From a virus: a DNA stretch of 24,480 bases. Shown here piece after piece: positions 15,321 to 22,296 of this stretch (within the stretch, counting starts at the first letter, position 1; the number at the start of each line of letters is the position of its first letter). Location: IMG/VR virus record IMGVR_UViG_3300035698_002304, positions 1 to 24,480 of that record; one strand, given 5' to 3'. Under the pieces are notes generated by a model. It searched no databases. It had not been told where the DNA came from and was given only the letters and a program-made list of their open reading frames with translations. A program made the position numbers and the translations under genes.

Positions 15321-15975
15321 AATTCATAGCCTCCTTTTCCTTAAACCATTCATCCGCATATTCTTGATTCTCATAGCCCTCAAAGCAGGGCGTACCCAAA
15401 GTAAAGTGAACAATGTTTGCGTGAGGATTTGGGGCTGACTCGCCCACCAAATGATTCCATGATGGCCCAAGCTCTCCAACTCGATCAGCATTAGCCCACT
15501 CAAATTGGTGTAGATATTTACCGCTGGCACCATTAACCACTTCAGGCGTTAAGCGTCGACAAGCTGAGTTGAAGTTATTAAATACCATCATGCTAGACCA
15601 ATTTTTCTTCGGGTAAACATGCTGATCATTGCCCAGAAACTTCTTTCCCTTTGATGGAGTGTAATCGTGCTTCACAACGAACACATCGTGCGTTAAGTCG
15701 CACTCCGCCAGCAGCTCCGACAGATCGCACCGAACCAACATATCACAATCCATAAATATAGACTGCCCAACGCTCCCGCTCAAATGAGGAGTAAGGAACC
15801 GAGAGAATGAGAATTCCGTACTCCCGTCCTCTTTGCCTCGGGTAAACTCAGGAATGTTCTTTTTGTTGATAGGGGTAAACGACACCGGCTGACTACAGCG
15901 CGACAAAATAGAGTGACATAAAACATGGTATGCCACAGTCTCAGCAGGATCATAACCAATGAATACCTTAAGCAT
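15307..15975 (-). CDS. GT-A type glycosyltransferase (GT8-like)
   Basis: The 222-residue protein begins with a Rossmann-type strand (LKVFIGYDPAETVAYHV) and carries a D-x-D motif in QSIFMDCDMLVRCDL (about 71-85, Asp76 and Asp78), where GT-A enzymes bind the metal and nucleotide-sugar. Further family-like blocks are KNWSSMMVFNN (about 124-134), WNHLVG (about 173-178) and VHFTLGTPCFEGY (about 189-201). It should transfer a hexose-type sugar from a nucleotide donor, with the acceptor unknown. There is no membrane segment, so it acts in the cytoplasm. It overlaps the methyltransferase by 14 bases and the 97-residue gene by 8 bases, so the three are translated together. Confidence 0.8.
   Translation of the reverse strand: MLKVFIGYDPAETVAYHVLCHSILSRCSQPVSFTPINKKNIPEFTRGKEDGSTEFSFSRFLTPHLSGSVGQSIFMDCDMLVRCDLSELLAECDLTHDVFVVKHDYTPSKGKKFLGNDQHVYPKKNWSSMMVFNNFNSACRRLTPEVVNGASGKYLHQFEWANADRVGELGPSWNHLVGESAPNPHANIVHFTLGTPCFEGYENQEYADEWFKEKEAMNYAYK
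15330..15336 (-). promoter_or_regulatory. Strong Shine-Dalgarno for methyltransferase
   Basis: AAGGAGG (minus strand) lies nine bases upstream of ATG 15320, within the 3' end of the glycosyltransferase gene. It is among the best matches to the anti-Shine-Dalgarno sequence that I noticed in the late operon and suggests efficient, independent initiation. Confidence 0.65.
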
Positions 15976-16261
15976 TAGTTGCTTTGCTCCATAAGTCTTT
16001 AGCTACAACCATAGGGATTCCCTTGCCGAACTTCCTGTACCAATCGCTGAAATTGTGATTCTCCCTGATCACAGTCTCCATCGTTGCAATTATCTGGCGC
16101 TGCTTCCAGGTGTAAGACTTAGGCTCATCGACAGGGGGAGACAATAGAATCTGCTCCTCCTCGATAATCTCTTCCTCTACATTAATCCCGCGCTTTCTAA
16201 GTCTGGCTATCATTCTCGATAACCCTTCGTAATCTTCCGGCTGTTTCTTTCCATCGCTCAT
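15968..16261 (-). CDS. Hypothetical cassette protein, 97 aa
   Basis: This small soluble protein sits between the two glycosyltransferase-like genes. It has a charged N-terminal helix (MIARLRKRGINVEEEIIEEEQ), a Pro-rich break, and a C-terminal helical part rich in Trp (YTWKQRQIIATMETVI, DWYRKFGKGIPMV, LWSK). The start chosen, ATG 16261, overlaps the preceding gene by 65 bases. A later in-frame ATG at 16213 would reduce that to 17 bases and leave 81 residues. I do not recognise the family. A partner or adaptor of one of the enzymes is a reasonable guess, from location only. Confidence 0.6.
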   Translation of the reverse strand: MSDGKKQPEDYEGLSRMIARLRKRGINVEEEIIEEEQILLSPPVDEPKSYTWKQRQIIATMETVIRENHNFSDWYRKFGKGIPMVVAKDLWSKATNA

Positions 16262-17525
16262 GTTTTAGTTGCCTTATAAGTTTAACTGAATTATACCAGG
16301 GGAAATCACCGCTAGTATGATACCTGTATCCAGGCTCTGAAGGGACCAGTACATAACAAGGAACACCGAGAGCCCCAGCGATATAAACGACAGTAGTGCA
16401 GCACGTAATAACATAATCTAGCTCTGAAATTATAGCCGCAACAAGGTCTATATCATTCCCACCCGCCGTTTCATCATAAACCTTTAACTTATATTTATCC
16501 TGAATTTCAGCAGATACCGCTTTATATTCAAGCGATATGTATGTGTTTTCATCGCTGAACACACTGGCAAAATCCTCAAGATCTAACGAGCGCTTTTTCT
16601 CACCCGTGTTCTTTATTCCGCCACGCCAAGCAACACCAACTTTCTTTCCCTTGAATGTATCGAATAAAGCGCGCCACTGAATGCGCCGCTCACCGTTAGC
16701 CACTAAGTATGGCGTACCTGGGAACGAATCATCATCACGCCTATAGTAATTCGGTAGCTGGCCAATCGCACACTGATAATTAAACTCCCTGTCAGCCGCC
16801 CTAGATTCAACCTTAAACCTATCTCCGTACACCTCACAGCCAAATGACCGAGAGAAGAGTCTTTCAAGGCGCGCATCACAATCGAATATAACCTTGTTAG
16901 TCTTCCTGAGATCAGCAATGCACGAGGCGTACATTATCTCGTCGCCAACACCCTGCTCACCATAAACCAAAACAGTTCCTTTCTCGCCATTCCATTCAGG
17001 CGCACCGTAATCCCTGGCCTCTCGATGCTTTACGCCAAGCGAGCTATTAAAATCCTCCCAGCCTCCCCAATCTCTAAGCATTAGCCTTGCAAGGCCTCGA
17101 TTATGTAGCGCTCCCTGCGTGTCACCACCGGCCTCGATAGCTATATTGGATAACTCTATACATTTAACCGGATTGGCCGCCTGTAGATGCATCAGGGCGC
17201 TATTAGCCAATGCTCTATAGTTCTTCGGGTTGAGCTTGAATGCCTTCTCGAAGAACCTCTGAGCCTTAGACGGATCATGCTCTTCAAGGCACATGCCCAT
17301 GTTCGACCAGATGTCGCTCATATCTGGGCGGAGTTGTGCGCATCGCTGATATATCTGATAAGCAAGGCCGTAACGTTCTGCCTGCATCATTATGTAACCC
17401 GTCATAAACAGCGCCATTTGGCCGTCTTGAGAGTCGAAGGATTCGTTTAGTATTTCATTGCAGATGCGGAGCGCCTCGTCTGGCTCCGTTTCAATGATAG
17501 ATTTAGCGTAGAGTAATTCTTGCAT
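16197..17525 (-). CDS. TPR-domain glycosyltransferase
   Basis: Residues about 35-165 contain tetratricopeptide repeats, the clearest being AYQIYQRCAQLRPDMSDIW and FFEKAFKLNPKNYRALANSA. The second half (about 185-425) is a GT-B-like fold related to heptosyltransferase and O-GlcNAc-transferase-type proteins: VLVYGEQGVGDEIMYASCI (about 185-203), KVGVAWRGGIKNTGEKKRSL (about 295-313), and ISELDYVITCCTTVVYIAG with ALGVPCYVLVP (about 366-395), the usual nucleotide-sugar site. TPRs in such enzymes bind the protein acceptor, so modification of a virion protein is attractive but unproven. I place the start at ATG 17525, preceded by GAGGAG and 19 bases after the previous stop. The longer frame would need TTG at 17600. 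Confidence 0.8.
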   Translation of the reverse strand: MQELLYAKSIIETEPDEALRICNEILNESFDSQDGQMALFMTGYIMMQAERYGLAYQIYQRCAQLRPDMSDIWSNMGMCLEEHDPSKAQRFFEKAFKLNPKNYRALANSALMHLQAANPVKCIELSNIAIEAGGDTQGALHNRGLARLMLRDWGGWEDFNSSLGVKHREARDYGAPEWNGEKGTVLVYGEQGVGDEIMYASCIADLRKTNKVIFDCDARLERLFSRSFGCEVYGDRFKVESRAADREFNYQCAIGQLPNYYRRDDDSFPGTPYLVANGERRIQWRALFDTFKGKKVGVAWRGGIKNTGEKKRSLDLEDFASVFSDENTYISLEYKAVSAEIQDKYKLKVYDETAGGNDIDLVAAIISELDYVITCCTTVVYIAGALGVPCYVLVPSEPGYRYHTSGDFPWYNSVKLIRQLKHERWKETAGRLRRVIENDSQT

Positions 17526-17528
17526 AAG

Positions 17529-17534
17529 CTCCTC
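17529..17534 (-). promoter_or_regulatory. Shine-Dalgarno for TPR-glycosyltransferase
   Basis: GAGGAG lies three bases before ATG 17525, or five bases if the GAGG part pairs. It favours this start over the TTG at 17600 that lies inside the upstream gene. Confidence 0.5.
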
Positions 17535-17544
17535 GAGGGTTGGC

Positions 17545-17871
17545 TTAGATTCGATCGACAGTAAGCAGAGCCTTATAGTCGCGTTGTAGTATTTTCTCAA
17601 TCTTAGGAAGATCGTCTTTGTTCTGCCAGTTAAGGTGATATTTTAACAGAATTTCATGCAAAACAGTATTAGGTACGCGGGCAAAATGGTACATGTCGTT
17701 CTTTATGCCTTGGCGCTTATAGTTGCTATCGTTAGCTAATCGTTTAGCTGTATCTAGATGCTGTCGTATATCCTGAGTTTGAGAGATTACAAAATTACCA
17801 GACGTTCCGCCACCTTCAAACCATGTGCTAGTCTTAGTATGCGGGTCGTAATCCATGAATCGTTTAGACAT
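17545..17871 (-). CDS. Conserved phage protein after major capsid, 108 aa
   Basis: The protein starts KRFMDYDPHTKTSTWFEGGG and continues with FVISQTQDIRQHLDTAKRLAND, IKNDMYHFARVPNTVLHEILLKY and a C-terminal DYKALLTVDRI. The order Y-D-P...T-x-x-x-F, D-x-x-x-x-L-D-x-x-K-x-L-x-N-D, then x-A-x-V/I-P is one I associate with a small family encoded next to phage capsid genes, of unknown function. It is soluble and mostly helical. It lies 38 bases behind the capsid gene, after a terminator-like hairpin, so it should be made at a lower level than the coat protein. GGTG precedes ATG 17871. Confidence 0.68.
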   Translation of the reverse strand: MSKRFMDYDPHTKTSTWFEGGGTSGNFVISQTQDIRQHLDTAKRLANDSNYKRQGIKNDMYHFARVPNTVLHEILLKYHLNWQNKDDLPKIEKILQRDYKALLTVDRI

Positions 17872-17880
17872 AAATACACC

Positions 17881-17903
17881 GAAGAAATGGCCCCCGAAGG
17901 GGC
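17881..17903 (-). terminator. UUCG-loop terminator behind major capsid gene
   Basis: On the minus strand GCCCC-TTCG-GGGGC forms a 5-bp G/C stem (17903-17890) with a C(UUCG)G tetraloop, one of the most stable RNA loops, followed by CATTTCTTC. It begins just after the capsid TAA (17912-17910). The T tract is interrupted, so partial termination or RNA stabilisation is likely, boosting coat relative to downstream genes. Confidence 0.65.
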
Positions 17904-17909
17904 TTAAGA

Positions 17910-18878
17910 TTATGAGGTTGTACAGTCAGTTACTTTACCGCTTGCTGACTCGTTATTAACTTCTAACGTGTACTCTGCTGTGATCAATGTCTTATCTGAA
18001 TCACCAGTTTTAGCTAGGTCGTCAAATTCCATGTCGCGCAACATCGCCACACCAACATACTCCATATCAAGAACAAGAGCAGTTTCGTCACGCTGAAAGC
18101 GGTTAGGGACAACCTTTAAGATGCCAAAGTTTGACTTGTAGAAGTCTACAGCGCCCATCAATGTAACGTCTTGACCTGAATTAGCGTCTGTTTGTAACGT
18201 TGATATGCCACTAAAACCAGATACAGCAGACCGATTGAACGGGCCAACCATGATAGTTTTAGGATCACCACCTTGAGTCCAACACTTCTGAATAACATCA
18301 TCCAATGAAGCCTTGGTAAACGCACCGAGAACAGTTGAATCGGTAGGTGCAGCAACGGAACCACCAGAGAAGCCTGGGGTAGTTTGCGCAACACCAGTAC
18401 CAACCGAAGTTTTGTTAGTTGACAACCACGACTCAAGTGAAGCCAATGAGCGAGCAGTTGTCGCGCCGCCAGATGATGAAGCCTGGTTGCGAGTCAATGC
18501 GTATTCCATATCACGTTTTATTTCACGTCCACGCTTAGCCACTTGATAAGCAAACTCATCAGAACGACCAGCACTGTCCACACTGCGCTGAGTGCCTGAA
18601 ACAGATACAGTCTTGCGAGAGATCTGGCAGTAGTTGCCTACTCGAGTAGTTGCAGAAAACGTATTAGCTGTAGCGTCGTCACCTTCAACCTGGCGGTTAG
18701 TGCCAGCAGCTTCTAACGCATCTGTTTGCCACTCATGGTAAACAGCAGTAGCTTTGGATTTCTTAGCCTCGGATAAAAACGGGGTATCCATTGGGCTGAT
18801 ATCATAAATTGCATTTGCAAGATCTTCCCGGTTACCTACCGCAGCGGTAGTTGTTACAGTATTGGTTGGAACAGTCAT
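17910..18878 (-). CDS. Major capsid protein, SU10-type
   Basis: The 322-residue product resembles the SU10-type major capsid family (HK97-fold coat proteins, also seen as DUF5309). Typical features are the N-terminal NREDLANAIYDISPMDTPFLS (about 16-36), YHEWQTDALEAAG (about 47-59), a GNYCQISRKTVSVSGTQRSV strand, the FAYQVAKRGREIKRDMEYAL spine helix (about 109-128), a Ser/Thr/Gly-rich loop (about 131-185), TIMVGPFNRSAVSGF, and the strands NFGILKVVPNRF and ALVLDMEYVGVAMLRD. The order scaffold-capsid and the large late operon support the call. AAGGTG precedes ATG 18878. A UUCG hairpin follows it, fitting a highly expressed gene. Confidence 0.9.
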   Translation of the reverse strand: MTVPTNTVTTTAAVGNREDLANAIYDISPMDTPFLSEAKKSKATAVYHEWQTDALEAAGTNRQVEGDDATANTFSATTRVGNYCQISRKTVSVSGTQRSVDSAGRSDEFAYQVAKRGREIKRDMEYALTRNQASSSGGATTARSLASLESWLSTNKTSVGTGVAQTTPGFSGGSVAAPTDSTVLGAFTKASLDDVIQKCWTQGGDPKTIMVGPFNRSAVSGFSGISTLQTDANSGQDVTLMGAVDFYKSNFGILKVVPNRFQRDETALVLDMEYVGVAMLRDMEFDDLAKTGDSDKTLITAEYTLEVNNESASGKVTDCTTS

Positions 18879-18889
18879 GATTACACACC

Positions 18890-19834
18890 TTATCTATTCA
18901 AAATATTTTTAATGGCATTCTTAGCGTCGTCCATGCGGCCAGTACTTCTGAGACGATCTCTAGCTGATACATTGCTAGCTGCTTTAATCTCGTCAGAACT
19001 CTTTGCGTGTCCAGGCTTAGCTGCCTTTGGTTTAGTTACTACCTTCTTTGTAGATGGTCTAGCGGCCTTCATCTTACGATACATCGCAGCCTCACGCGAC
19101 AAGACAACAAGTCTATGGTCGGTAAAACCGTTGAGATCTTCTTGAGTGAAACCCATATCAGACCACATGCCGTTGATCATCTCAGAATCTGCCTTTAATG
19201 TTGGCTCATCCAGCCATTCAGGCAACGCAGCCAAAAGCAATTCTTTCTCTTTTGACGCCTTACTAGCGGCTATCACTCCATCATTTTTTAAAGACTCATC
19301 CTTTAGAGATTTAATACGATTGGCACGAGCGCGTAACTTGTCGACCTTCTCTTCATAAGATGAACGGTCGTACTCTTTTAGCTCTAAATTCTCAGCACTA
19401 TTAAGGTCTTCCGCATCAAGCAACAAAAGCTGTTCAGCCTCATTTACTTTACTGCTAAGATCCTCATACTTAGAACTAACCTCGTCCCTCTGTCTTGCCA
19501 CATCTGTCGTCTTTTTACGATAATCAGACTCCATCATGTAGCCTTTACGAAGATCGTCGATAGACACGTCGACCTCTTCACCATTTACCTTAACCGTGTA
19601 CTTAGTTGGCTCCGACTCTGTGTCGCTATCGCCCTCAAGCTCCTGCGTTTCGTCTTCGCTTTCTTCGTGCTCAGTTTCACCGGTTGGTTCCGGCGTGCGA
19701 TCTTCCATTTCTGGCTGACCAGTTACCTCTTGCTCTACTTCTGCCTGAGGCTCTTCGGGTGTGTTATCACTTGGCTGTTCAGGCTGTAATAACTGTGCTA
19801 TTCGGGTGTGACCCCCATTCAAGTCGACTGCCAT
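18890..19834 (-). CDS. Capsid scaffolding protein
   Basis: This 314-residue protein has the composition of a phage scaffold: the first 80 residues are extremely acidic and Glu/Thr/Pro-rich, residues about 95-175 are a charged helical, coiled-coil-like region (DYRKKTTDVARQRDEVSSKY and on), and the C-terminus is basic (KKVVTKPKAAKPGHAKS, then NAIKNILNR), the part that usually contacts the coat protein. A short TKYTVKVNGEEVDVSIDDL segment (about 77-95) is a motif often seen in phage scaffolds before the coiled coil. There is no protease domain. It lies immediately upstream of the capsid gene, with CGGAGAC before ATG 19834. Confidence 0.85.
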   Translation of the reverse strand: MAVDLNGGHTRIAQLLQPEQPSDNTPEEPQAEVEQEVTGQPEMEDRTPEPTGETEHEESEDETQELEGDSDTESEPTKYTVKVNGEEVDVSIDDLRKGYMMESDYRKKTTDVARQRDEVSSKYEDLSSKVNEAEQLLLLDAEDLNSAENLELKEYDRSSYEEKVDKLRARANRIKSLKDESLKNDGVIAASKASKEKELLLAALPEWLDEPTLKADSEMINGMWSDMGFTQEDLNGFTDHRLVVLSREAAMYRKMKAARPSTKKVVTKPKAAKPGHAKSSDEIKAASNVSARDRLRSTGRMDDAKNAIKNILNR

Positions 19835-19853
19835 AAGGCTTGGTCTCCGTTAT

Positions 19854-20141
19854 TTATAATTCTTGTACTCGCCTAACCACTTTCTGCATTAGGCTTAACT
19901 TTTCTTCAGCTGCACGCCCTGTATTAATATGGCGCTTAAACATACCTTCAAAACTTTCAACAGCTCTAAGCATTCGATAGCAATCTTCACGCTCATCACT
20001 TTGACTAAAATCACTTTTACTAATGTTATTGTATAACGTATTCCTAATGTCTGCAAAGGCGCTCAACACTAGGTCATCACCCAGTATGCGCTTGGCTTGG
20101 TGGCCTCTCTGCTCTTTTCGCTTTAAGTCTAACTCATTCAT
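19854..20141 (-). CDS. Conserved small protein after portal, 95 aa
   Basis: The product is helical and charged: KRKEQRGHQAKRILGDDLVLSAF (about 7-29) and DEREDCYRMLRAVESFEGMFKRH (about 49-71). I have an impression of similar small proteins (K-x-x-x-R-G-x-x-A-x-x-I-L-x-D-x-L) beside portal genes in other podoviruses, with no known function. The start overlaps the portal stop (ATGA), so it is translationally coupled to the portal. A role in portal or scaffold assembly is possible. Confidence 0.65.
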   Translation of the reverse strand: MNELDLKRKEQRGHQAKRILGDDLVLSAFADIRNTLYNNISKSDFSQSDEREDCYRMLRAVESFEGMFKRHINTGRAAEEKLSLMQKVVRRVQEL

Positions 20142-22183
20142 ACAATAGCCCCTGGAACATCCTTCCCGTATTTTAACTCTAATTCAGTAAGATCCTTGAT
20201 TGTATCCTGATCATACTGACTCTGATCTTGACGCATCTTAAGCATAAACTGCTGCATATCCTGCTGCATCTGAGCAATTTTAATAGTGTCCTTCTGGTCG
20301 GCTTCCGACTTCTTAGACTGAGCAATCAACAAACTAGCTTCTGCTCTAATCTTCTCAGCGTCGGCGAGCTGCGTGTTCTGTAGTTGCGCCTGCTGCTGAA
20401 GCATCTTAAGCATGCCTGCCATCTTCTCGTTAGTAGCTTGCAAAACCTCATCAGGCTTGGTTGGATCATTAAAGTATAGCTGTGTATCCTTGAGCCCAAC
20501 CTCGGTGATTAGTTTCTCTAGCGTGTTATATATCTTTGACTGATCAGATAGCGGAGAGCCCAACTGTATGGCTTCCTTTTGAAGCATTAGCACATTGTTA
20601 AGATTGGCTATTTTGTCGTTTCGGTCGCCATCGGTTACCGTGATATAACAATCAAGATTGTATCTCCATGCGGTAGGGTCTACCTCTAGTAGAGCGCCTG
20701 ACACACGAATCTGCATTTTCTCATCTTGGTATTTTGAAATTAAAGCCACTGTCTTACGAAATATCTGTTTGACTCCTGTCTCTGCAAATATTCGAGCGAT
20801 CAAACCCTGTCGCTGTTGTGAGTAGTCCGATATTCCTTTAAACCCTGTAGCCGTCTGATTCAATGCATCACCGTCTAAGCCCTGAGAGAACCGAGTAAAC
20901 CCCGTTCTACGCTCTGCTGAAGAATCGACATACTCAACAGCCTGCAGTATCTGCTGAACTTGTGGCTGAGTAACAATAGGAAGAACAGAATCACCAATAG
21001 GGCCATCGCCATCGATGTGCACGGTTCCGCCTGCTCTCGGCGTCAATAGATCATCAAGATCAACGCGGTCATTGTAAGCGACACGCTGAAAGTTGGTTGC
21101 GTATATATTGTTTAACGACTGGCGAACAAGGACGGATTTAGTAAACTGTATGTCAGCTATCTGCTCAGCAGGACACGTACCGATGGCTCTATGCGGAATA
21201 GGAATAGGAGTTACAACAGCAAACGGGTGCTCATCCCAAAGGTTCTTTTCTAGTATCTGATTGCCAGCCTCGAATACTTGCCACAGCTCAGCTATACCAT
21301 CGTCATCTGAATCAATATATACGTACATCTCAGTTAGCTGAATAGTATCGGCTGATTTCTGCAATGAACCGGCATTCTCTTCTTGTCGTGAGTAATCCCA
21401 ATACCTAGCGTTCTTTTCTTCGTTGTTATTGATATTCGTGTCAGCGGGCAATGATTCAACGATCTCTTTATCGAAATCCATTTGAAGCAATTCGGAGCGA
21501 GTCTTGGGCGTCGTATGTCCAATCATTTGAGGCTTAACAAAGTCACGAGCCTGGCGACTAACAAGAAACTCTTCAGGCGGGATATTCTCGTATTTAACGC
21601 GACCAGTTTCTTTGATGCGCTTAACCCTGGCATTGAACGTTGTATTCCTAACCGTGCCTAGCTGAGTCTCCTCGGTCTCTATATTCTCCTCAACCTCAAC
21701 CATCTCGGTCTCTTCATCCATCTCAAGAGAATCAAACTCTTCCCGACTTAATCCAGAGTAGCGCTCCTCAGTGACTTCGCTGGACGTATCCCACACAACT
21801 TTGATCGCGCCAGTGTACTGAAGTAGAGCATCCTTAAACATATTATTGAGCGATAGAATTCCCTGGTTCTGACGAAAGAACACGTAATTAGCTAAGTCGG
21901 TCTTTTGTTTGGCCTCGTCATCACCATCAGGCAGATCAGACATAAACTGTCCAACATTCTTGCTCTGTGTGAAAACACGCATAAGGCTAGGTAGCATACC
22001 CTCTACAACATCACTAACGTCTGACGACACGTAACGGCTTTGACCGTCAACCTCGTCACCGTAGGGCTGCATGTTGTAGTAATCCATGAGCTTTGCACGC
22101 TTCTGGCCTATCTCGTCTCTATAGCCAATGCTATCGGCCTTTTGTGCTACCACTATGTTTAGAAACTCTCTGTCGCCTATCAT
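20138..22183 (-). CDS. Portal protein
   Basis: This 681-residue protein is a podovirus portal, which forms the dodecameric DNA channel at one capsid vertex. The N-terminus contains the helical clip/wing pattern (YRDEIGQKRAKLMDYYNMQPYGDEVDG), then SRYVSSDVSDVVEGMLPSLMRVF (about 44-66), typical of P22-like portals. The middle has YENIPPEEFLVSRQARD, YIDSDDDGIAELWQV, HPFAVVTPIPIPH and QSLNNIYATNFQRVAYND. The stem segment includes RTGFTRFSQGLDGDALNQTATGF. The last 90 residues are Gln/Lys-rich and likely coiled coil (the barrel). Length is close to P22 gp1 (725). The ATG lies inside the end of a 53-residue ORF. Confidence 0.92.
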   Translation of the reverse strand: MIGDREFLNIVVAQKADSIGYRDEIGQKRAKLMDYYNMQPYGDEVDGQSRYVSSDVSDVVEGMLPSLMRVFTQSKNVGQFMSDLPDGDDEAKQKTDLANYVFFRQNQGILSLNNMFKDALLQYTGAIKVVWDTSSEVTEERYSGLSREEFDSLEMDEETEMVEVEENIETEETQLGTVRNTTFNARVKRIKETGRVKYENIPPEEFLVSRQARDFVKPQMIGHTTPKTRSELLQMDFDKEIVESLPADTNINNNEEKNARYWDYSRQEENAGSLQKSADTIQLTEMYVYIDSDDDGIAELWQVFEAGNQILEKNLWDEHPFAVVTPIPIPHRAIGTCPAEQIADIQFTKSVLVRQSLNNIYATNFQRVAYNDRVDLDDLLTPRAGGTVHIDGDGPIGDSVLPIVTQPQVQQILQAVEYVDSSAERRTGFTRFSQGLDGDALNQTATGFKGISDYSQQRQGLIARIFAETGVKQIFRKTVALISKYQDEKMQIRVSGALLEVDPTAWRYNLDCYITVTDGDRNDKIANLNNVLMLQKEAIQLGSPLSDQSKIYNTLEKLITEVGLKDTQLYFNDPTKPDEVLQATNEKMAGMLKMLQQQAQLQNTQLADAEKIRAEASLLIAQSKKSEADQKDTIKIAQMQQDMQQFMLKMRQDQSQYDQDTIKDLTELELKYGKDVPGAIV

Positions 22184-22292
22184 CCGGTGCTACCTTTTGT
22201 TTGAGTTCTTCTAGCTCTTGCAACAACTTAACGTTAGCAGCCTCTAGAGCGTTAATTCTTGATTCTATTCTAATAAGTCTAGTGTTCATCAT
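22131..22292 (-). CDS. Coiled-coil miniprotein between terminase and portal, 53 aa
   Basis: ATG 22292 lies four bases after the large terminase stop and is preceded by AGGTGT. The peptide has a heptad-like Leu/Ile pattern over residues 6-30 (IRIESRINALEAANVKLLQE), then a basic tail (DDRRQRVSKHSGSTKGR) that reads through the first 53 bases of the portal gene in another frame and stops at TAG 22131. It fills the only gap between terL and portal. The short coiled coil suggests an oligomer. I do not recognise it. The second ATG at 22289 is equally possible. Confidence 0.55.
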   Translation of the reverse strand: MMNTRLIRIESRINALEAANVKLLQELEELKQKVAPDDRRQRVSKHSGSTKGR

Positions 22293-22296
22293 ACAC

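Noticed and set aside
16197-17600. Longer version of the TPR-glycosyltransferase (467 aa)
   Set aside because: It would start at TTG within the upstream gene without a good ribosome-binding site. ATG 17525 has GAGGAG and no overlap.
20279-20420. Repetitive-looking stretch in the portal C-terminus as a DNA repeat
   Set aside because: It reflects Gln/Lys-rich coiled-coil coding sequence, not a nucleotide repeat of regular unit length.
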